From positions 806,001 to 870,000 of the forward strand of contig JAVXUO010000518.1 of assembly GCA_033065855.1 (NCBI GenBank): DNA of 64,000 nt, read 5' to 3'. The position numbers and the translations under genes are program-made. Shown here in pieces: positions 57,220-64,000 of the stretch. Numbering within the stretch: position 1 is the stretch's first letter; every line of letters begins with the position of its first letter. Source of the stretch: Escallonia rubra. Its lineage: Eukaryota; Streptophyta; Magnoliopsida; Escalloniales; Escalloniaceae. The notes under the pieces are model-generated. The model was not told the DNA's origin. It did no database searches and saw only the letters and a list, made by a program, of their open reading frames with translations.

Positions 57220-59990
57220 TAATCTTGCCCTTGGCAACTGGAAAGTGGAATGACATTGAGATCTAAGGTCAGAGGTGCAGCTTAAATTTTTAATGCATCC
57301 AATTTGTTTGAAAAGATAGACACTTACAAGAGATTATTCTGCAATTGATGAGGATTTCCTATAACACTTTCTTCTACCAAATAGTTCCAGGTATGTAACA
57401 ATGCCTACCTAGTGTCAACGACGGACAACTGACTCTGCAAACGTTAATCCTACTAACCACAGATATTTCAGCCCCAAAAACCAAAAATATAATAATAAGT
57501 TCTCCGTTGATACGAACTGTTTGGTAGAAATGAATTTTGTTCTTATCACCTCGTTTTCTTTCCTTTTTTTTTTCTAGTATCTTTCTTTTTTTGTGGCCGT
57601 CCACCTTGCTTTCTATCAAGAACATAAAATTGCGCTAGTCATACCCACCACAGCATCCAGACGTGGAAACTCAATGATGGCGTGAATACGACCAGGAAAA
57701 TTCAACCAATCTTCACCGACTAGAATCCATAACAGCTTACCAGTCCTTATGCACCTAAATTATTGTTTTCCATGTATACTATGCCTTCCAGGACACATAT
57801 TTAGACAAGCTAATTCACAACTAATCAGATGCATTAGTTTACATTACGAATTTCAAAGTTTCGAACAGCTCTCTCATATAAGTCACCGCAGATGAAATTA
57901 TTGTCATGCAATTAACACAAGAATTTCTTCCTAACCCGAGTACCAACAATCTATAGCTTGACAGCCTAAAGCACTGAATGAAAGAAAACATTCAGTTTCT
58001 TAAGGAAGCAAATGAAAATTGCGTACAGTCAAAAAGCTGAGCGGAACTAAAGGAATTAAAGAGTAATACCTCAGATTTTACGCAAATATCTTGATCAGGT
58101 GTTCTACTGCAAGCGTAAAGGTTCAGACTTGAAGGTAAACTACGTTAATCTGATCCTTTCGAATAAGGTACGTTTGGTTAAAAAGAAAAGGGGAAAGTTC
58201 GTTTGGGTAAGGATCAAATATCATATAGTCTCGGGGTTTTAGGGTAAATTCTATTACAACCCTAGACCTATATTTTGTACCATTTTAACCTTGCACTTAA
58301 TTATCGCTCTCAATTGAACCCTAGATTGTACTCATAGTTAAAATATTAACAACTTTACAGTGAGGCTAAATGCAAGCTTTTTTGTCATTAAAAGAGGTAT
58401 TCGTGACACTTTTAACTCTTCACTGACGAAAGCGCAAGAATGTAACCAAATAAGGCCCTGGATTTTGTCGGTCCTACCATAATTTGCCCCAATTTAAGCT
58501 TTCAATCGGAAATGATAACGGATTGACCTATATTTGGACCTTTTTAAAAGCATAAAAGTTTTGAAAACGACAAATATATTCAAATCGTCTACTTTTATTT
58601 CTATTTCTATAGCAAACATCAAAGTTTGGGTTCAACTAATATAAACAGTTCAGTGAGGGGGTACAAACCAAATATATTGTCTAGTTTTCTGTAAAATATA
58701 CCTCTAAACTCCACAGTCGCAATAATACTTGATGTTTTTAGCCATAAGCGAGTAATATGATTGTATAGGTTCATATTGGTCATGCATTGTTGAGTTTGTC
58801 CCTTGTTTTTTTGTTCATATATGAGTAGGGGATGCATGTATTGAAACTTCCAATCGTATTAATATTTGACATGCAACAACCTTATGAACAATATACATAT
58901 TGCTCTTATCTGCTACTCAATAATCAAATGATGAAAGCATGTGGATCATCTGAACAATTGCGATTGTTGACATATAAGTGATTCACACGCACAAAAACCC
59001 TCACACAATCTCGCACGAAAGGTGTACAAAAAACTCACACAAAGATGCAGGAAATCCAACAAAATGCACATCTCAACTTCCTTTCCTCTTCATCGTCCGT
59101 GCCTAAAAAATCTACATTAGATTAAACACTTTCATTTTAATCAGCATCGGAATAATTTTGCTCTGCAAGCCATCTCTTTTATCCTGAAAGCTGAACATTC
59201 CTCTTATGACCTATTTTGTTTGTTCGAAAGGCTATGGTATTCCCATTGCTACAAACAGATGCAAGGGCTGATCGCTTGGGTTTGATAGCCACATTACCAT
59301 CCTTTTATGGGAAGAGACCAAGCTGGACACGTATTAGGAGGCTGAGCAAGAGCACTCATGTATATGTGACAAGATTTGCACATTTGATTAACAGAACAAA
59401 GGGGATCAACAACGAGATTCTTAAAAACCAAGTTTGTTACGAAGCATCCGTACATAAATCAACAAGAGTAATTGCAAACAAGAAGTACTTAGAAAATTCT
59501 ACAAGGCTAGACGAGAAGTTTTGTGCTTATGAACGATGACTAATTGTGCAAGTTGTTTTAAGCTCAATGTCTTGAACTTGCACTTATTGGGTGACCTAAG
59601 AATTGAGTTTAGATCCATCAGCACAAAACTTCAAAATTTTACGTTAAACAAGTATGCACGCTCAACTGCATTGTGTTTTAGACTTATTTTTCAAAAATTA
59701 TTACACAGTGTTAAACTTGCATCACAAAATTACTGCACCTTTAATAAAGTTTTTGCATGTTAGCATCGATTGGACGAGGACAACTTTGTGGTATTAACAC
59801 TTCGTATTACAAATATGCCACTTGGTTTATTTATTGGGCAAAAACTATGTTATGTCATACTCATGTTATGTAAAATTTGGGTCAACATAGAAGTAGGGTT
59901 GTAATCATAAAAAGACAATGTTTATTAGGGGTCAACATATGAAACAACAAAAGATAAGTACTCAAGAGGAAATACAATAATTTCGTATTG
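57220..59990. other. Intergenic, no gene seen
   Basis: AT-rich DNA upstream of the PTEN2-like gene. Open frames such as 59216-59539 (+) show no recognisable domain and no codon bias that would support a gene. The PTEN2 promoter probably lies at the right end of this stretch. Confidence 0.5.
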
Positions 59991-59999
59991 AGGGTTTGT

Positions 60000-60138
60000 T
60001 TAAATTTGTCACTTCATCGGTACAACAGTATACAGAAAGGAAATAGGACGACGACGACGACGACCACCGCCTAAAGCCTCCGCAACCGTCGCCTACGACG
60101 CCGCTGATTTCACCTCACTTGCCGCCACTATCCGGCAG
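60000..60138 (+). other. Probable 5' UTR exon of the PTEN2-like gene
   Basis: GC-rich leader containing a GAC microsatellite (60047-60064) and ending TCCGGCAG^GTAGCT, a good splice donor at 60139. A matching acceptor (GACATGCAG) is at 60968. The 5' edge is not visible and is an estimate. Confidence 0.55.
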
Positions 60139-60968
60139 GTAGCTTTTAGCTCACCACCTCTCCACTACTCGTGCAAATTCCTGTTTGTCGGTGCACTCTA
60201 TGGACACCTATACGTTTAAGCGTGTTACGGTGTGAGTCAACTCGGTATTTTGCACTTCATGTCTTCATTAATGGAATCGGCAAGGTTTGCAGATCGCAAC
60301 AAGACGAGTGTAATTTGGAATTATTGTCAACGGGATTGGGGATCTGTTTGCTGATAAATTTGAAATTGTGTTTTGATTACAACTGTGAGTAAGATACGGG
60401 TTTCTGAGTGCATAGAGTAATTATTCCTCACTTCTCAGCGCTCGAAGGGCCTTGGTTTTAGCATAAGTAACAATTTTTCAAAATGGTATGTTGATGTTTT
60501 TGTTTTAAAGACATACAAATGATTTGGGGATTTCAGAAATAAAAATAGGTGCAATCAAACGACGAGTGACCACGATCATATATCTCATTCTATTTGAGCC
60601 TCTTCGAGATCATGTTCTGGCAGTTGGCGTTGTATTGGAGTCAGTTACATAAGGAGTCCATCTCTGCAGCCTTATCTTAAATCTCTTGAAGTGTGAATTT
60701 TTCATTGCAATTGTTAAGTCCTAGAAGTCGATGCCCTTTGTAACTGACGAATTCTCACTCTCCTTCCTTTTTCGGCTGGGGCAAAGAGAGTAGGATGCCA
60801 AAAAGTGCATCAGTAGTTGCAATGTTCTGCACTTATAGTTTAACTACACGAAATGTCGCACACAAATAATTGTATGTAGGAATATATGTATATGTGTGCA
60901 TTTGTGCATGTGTACAATCTATCTAAGTTTCTATTTATGGTGATATCGTGTAGATATCTGACATGCAG

Positions 60969-61439
60969 AGTTGATTACTTCTGTTGTGGCCTCTGCGGAG
61001 AGCTCTGAGGGGCAAAATGGATTCTGGTTCTGCTGATTCATCGACTCTCCCCGTTAAGGGGCCACAGTTACAAGCTTCTACTGCCATGGATTCTGGGCCG
61101 GATAACTCTACAAGAGATGCACCGTCTAAGCTATCTACTTCTGGCATTTCAACATGGGCCAAAAGTTTGAAAATTCCCCAGATGCCCGGCGCGCAAGAAG
61201 AATCACCATCTGGGAGCACTGGGAAATCGTCCTTCGCTCGTTTTACTAGTGGGTTTGGATTGCGTTTGTCTCCAAAAGCTTCTCAGCCAGATGATAGTCC
61301 TGATGGAGCTTCACCAACAGCACAATCCGGTTTCATGGGAACACTTACTAAAGGTTTAGTTGACTCGTCTAGAAATGCAGTGAAGGCTGTGCAGGTCAAG
61401 GCTCGACATGTTGTATCTCAAAACAAACGAAGATACCAG
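60969..61439 (+). CDS. PTEN2-like phosphatase, first coding exon (gene continues)
   Basis: The start codon at 61017 begins a 141-codon exon ending NKRRYQ at a GT donor (61440); 60969-61016 is 5' UTR. The Ser/Pro-rich N-terminus with KLSTSGISTWAKSLKIPQMP, SSFARFTSGFGLRLSPKA and FMGTLTKGLVDSSRNAVKAV is diagnostic of plant PTEN2A/PTEN2B, dual lipid and protein phosphatases acting on 3-phosphoinositides. The catalytic CxxGxxR motif is in later exons outside the window. The frame is open from a TTG at 60984, but no ATG precedes 61017. Confidence 0.9.
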
Positions 61440-62401
61440 GTTTCTTATTCATGATCTTACTGCAGTGATTCTTTTACCATTACTCTATGATTATCAGTAT
61501 TGCTGTTTAATATTGAAATTACGAAACTTGGTTGTTCTTAATTTCAGTCTAAAATCAGTTGGAATGGTTATTGGTTTGGGGATAGGGATTGTTGGCTTTT
61601 TTGTTGCTATCTGAACATTCTGTCATCTGAAGATACTATATCGCCCATCCTCTGTTTGCCTTTGATTTTATTTCACATCACTTTGTCACATTCTGAGCAA
61701 AAATTGGTGAAACATTACATTTGTGGTTTCTGATTAGTAGCTTGTTTACAGTTGAACTCATTTAAATAATGTGCTTCTCCAGTTTACAGAAGTACATATG
61801 ACATCTCCAATCTGTATCCCGAGTCGGCTATGCAGCATGACCGGTCCATTCTAGTCCTTACATTAATGGCTCTGCTATGATCTGTGCTAATACACATTGT
61901 AGTGTGCTGTTAATTTGGTGTCCTTATTTGCTTATTGGAGGTATTCCTATTCTGTTGCCAACATTTGACCCAAAACATAATCTTGAACAAGTCTTTTGTT
62001 GCACATTCGGGGAAGGACGTTTCAGCCTTCAAATACTTGTGCTAATTACTTAGAGATTTTGTTCAGTCCTTTTTTTAGTTTTTCCTTCTGCACTCCTGTA
62101 TACATCACACGTACTTCAACTGTGACCCCTAATTACATGAAGTAAAAGCAAAATGGGAAACTGAATGAGAAAAACATTACAGGCTTTCTTAATTTAAGTG
62201 ATTTAGCAGACTTGAATATCATAACGAGTTCTCTCAAAAGCAAGTAAGCGACCCTAATTTGAGGTAATTTAGGCCTTACGTGATGCAAAGTACTAAGTGT
62301 GTTGAATTTATCTATCCTGGTCCTTGTACGCTGCAGTCCACTTGTAGTTTTCCAGGGCACTTGTCTTTATACCTAACAGTGGCTCTAACCCTGGTTTCCA
62401 G

Positions 62402-62503
62402 GAAGGAGGATTTGATTTAGATATGACGTATATCACAGAGAATATAATTGCTATGGGGTTCCCTGCTGGTGATATGAGCTCAGGTTTTTTTGGCTATGTT
62501 GAG
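62402..62503 (+). CDS. PTEN2-like phosphatase, second coding exon
   Basis: Flanked by TTTCCAG and GTAACA, phase 0, 34 codons: EGGFDLDMTYITENIIAMGF and on to FFGYVE, the start of the PTEN phosphatase domain. The intron before it is 962 bp. Confidence 0.92.
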
Positions 62504-62585
62504 GTAACAAAACTAGAACTCTCTTTTGCCCCATTTAGTTTTATTCTGTGTTTTGGTTTAATTTTCGTTGAATTTTTTGTTGCAG

Positions 62586-62642
62586 GGATTCTATCGAAAT
62601 CACATGGAAGAAGTAATTAAGTTTTTTGAAACCCATCACAAG
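62586..62642 (+). CDS. PTEN2-like phosphatase, third coding exon
   Basis: Flanked by TTGCAG and GTAATG, 19 codons: GFYRNHMEEVIKFFETHHK. The next conserved exon (KYKVYNL region) is not found before 64000, so the third intron is longer than 1.35 kb and the gene is incomplete in this window. Confidence 0.9.
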
Positions 62643-64000
62643 GTAATGGCATTTGCCCGTCACCTCTGGCACAGCTCCAATATTCGTACAACATTTTTTT
62701 CAGCAAGTGTGCCAGTACTGATGAAATGGAGACCTTGCTTTTCCTGGAATAACTTGGAGAAACTACTGTGCCTAAGCCTGTGTATTAGCCTATTGGCGCT
62801 CAACTTTAAAGATTAAACAAAGTGGCTGTCACATATGGAATTCCTTGTCAGACAAGGCAAACCACTTCCTTGATACAGTCAAGAAGATATTTAAAGAAAT
62901 TGTTTTATGCTATGTCATATAACCAATAGACTGGCTTCACCAACAATGAAATTAGGCTTAAATACTATACATCTTCTAAACCAGGGCATGTTCCCTAAAC
63001 TTAATCGCAAAGTCGCAAAGTTATTAGTTAAGTTTTACCTCTACTTACGACATTGCTGCAATGCTCACTGAAATTCATTAAAATCGCGGCTTGAGGTTGC
63101 TAACATTGTTGCGATACTCTAGCGAGCAACATAATTAGTCACATCTGCTATGCGGGATGATCTACTTCTCTAATTTTTCAATAGATTTCCTGTGTCCAAC
63201 TTTAGTGGATGGCTATTTTTGCACCTTGGTAATGGGTCCTATGATGGATTGGATATTGGTCCTTATCTTCAGTTAATTGTCGGTCGTTTTTTGCTTTCTG
63301 CCCGCCTTGGGCAATGTGGTTCACTCATTTCCTACTAGGTCAATTTGCCTGTTTCAGACTGTACTGGTGTCTACGAAAAGTGTTTTGTCTGGTTCATTTC
63401 AGTACCAACTTGTTACTTTCCTAACTGTCAGCAACAATCTTTGCTACTAGGACCCTTTTGTTCTTTGTTTTGCCACCGTACATTTTTCGCATTCGGGTGA
63501 AGAATTAATGAAGTAGGTGAATTTGCAAATATTGAGTACAAGTGTTTCATTTCAAAAAATTCTGAAAAATGTTGAAATGATTTGGTGCTGGCATGACCGT
63601 TTAAGAAACTGACTATGATTTACTGGCGGTATTCCTTTGCAACATTCTACGTAGAAATGCCGAGTATATACTGTTTTTATCATGTTCTGTACGCTAGCTA
63701 TCATGTCTTCCTGGAAATCTCCTTGTTTTTGTTTCTCGACTCTCGATCCAGTTGTAGGCTGCATCTGAGTTGGGGGTTGTGCGTGTGGTTTGTGTGTGTG
63801 TGTGGGGGTGGGATCTTTCTATGAGGTAGGCTGGGTTATGGGAGTAGGGTATTTTTTTTGGTGTTGGATAGGGCTGATTAATTGGTTGCCGTGGTGAGGG
63901 CCGGTTTTTCAGAGTTGCTGAAATGGTTTGGGGTGTTGGTCGGAGTTTGGACAACCTGCTGTGGAAGTCATTCTGGCTCCACATGGGTTACAGCGTTTGG
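62643..64000 (+). other. Intron of the PTEN2-like gene
   Basis: Non-coding; a TG/GGGT-rich stretch lies at 63776-63830. Short open frames here are intronic noise. Confidence 0.7.

Noticed and set aside
59216-59763. Open frames upstream of the PTEN2-like gene
   Set aside because: No recognisable domain, no clear promoter or splice context, and AT-rich composition like the surrounding intergenic DNA.

Overview
The window is nuclear DNA from a flowering plant, almost certainly a eudicot. Evidence: single-exon family 1 glycosyltransferases (UGT73 type), an IRX15-like DUF579 gene, a plant PTEN2 gene with GT-AG introns, CACTA, Helitron, PIF/Harbinger, Mutator-type and copia elements, and small organellar DNA insertions. 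The species cannot be named from the sequence. No operon, CRISPR array or prokaryotic feature is present.

Region 1 to 34.4 kb is a tandem array of UGT73-like genes, all on the + strand. Three copies look intact (called A 1439-2869, B 7320-8747, C 27771-29198). Five are broken: F1 4655-4936 (truncated), E 19274-22390 (split by a CACTA-type element and lacking the UDP-sugar motif), G 22490-22760 (faint relic), D 30090-31504 (stops and frameshifts) and H 31880-34395 (split by a 1,070 bp PIF/Harbinger-like element with a perfect 3 bp target duplication). A fourth intact member, I, lies apart at 52265-53710. Flanking sequence repeats with the genes: the A, B and C upstream blocks are homologous, the upstream region of F1 matches that of E, and the upstream region of D is found again as an orphan behind A. 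The simplest reading is duplication of an E-C-D style gene group followed by loss. The intact enzymes should transfer a sugar (probably glucose) from a UDP-sugar to small-molecule acceptors in the cytosol; the acceptors cannot be read from sequence.

Between the UGTs lie mobile elements: a CACTA-type element (9130-11812) carrying a B3-domain gene fragment, a 4.9 kb Helitron (13681-18566) carrying decayed RPA1-like sequence, a second CACTA relative in gene E, several MITEs with target-site duplications, and a chimeric plastid insert (psaA/ycf3, about 13.43-13.60 kb).

Region 34.4 to 42.3 kb has two ordinary genes: an IRX15-like DUF579 gene (36498-37439, +) and a proline-rich LRR secreted protein (39536-40995, -) with a frameshift in its C-rich segment. 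Region 42.3 to 50.6 kb is a decayed copia element on the - strand, split by a 3.8 kb PIF/Harbinger-type element that carries a Myb/SANT-like ORF and fragments of a 2-oxoglutarate dioxygenase gene and an F-box gene. UGT I follows, bounded by repeated flanks which suggest that another UGT once stood where the copia element now lies. A mitochondrial-type tRNA-Ile(CAU) relic and a plastid-type 23S rRNA relic sit at 56.9-57.2 kb. The first exons of a PTEN2-like phosphatase gene begin near 60.0 kb and run off the right edge.
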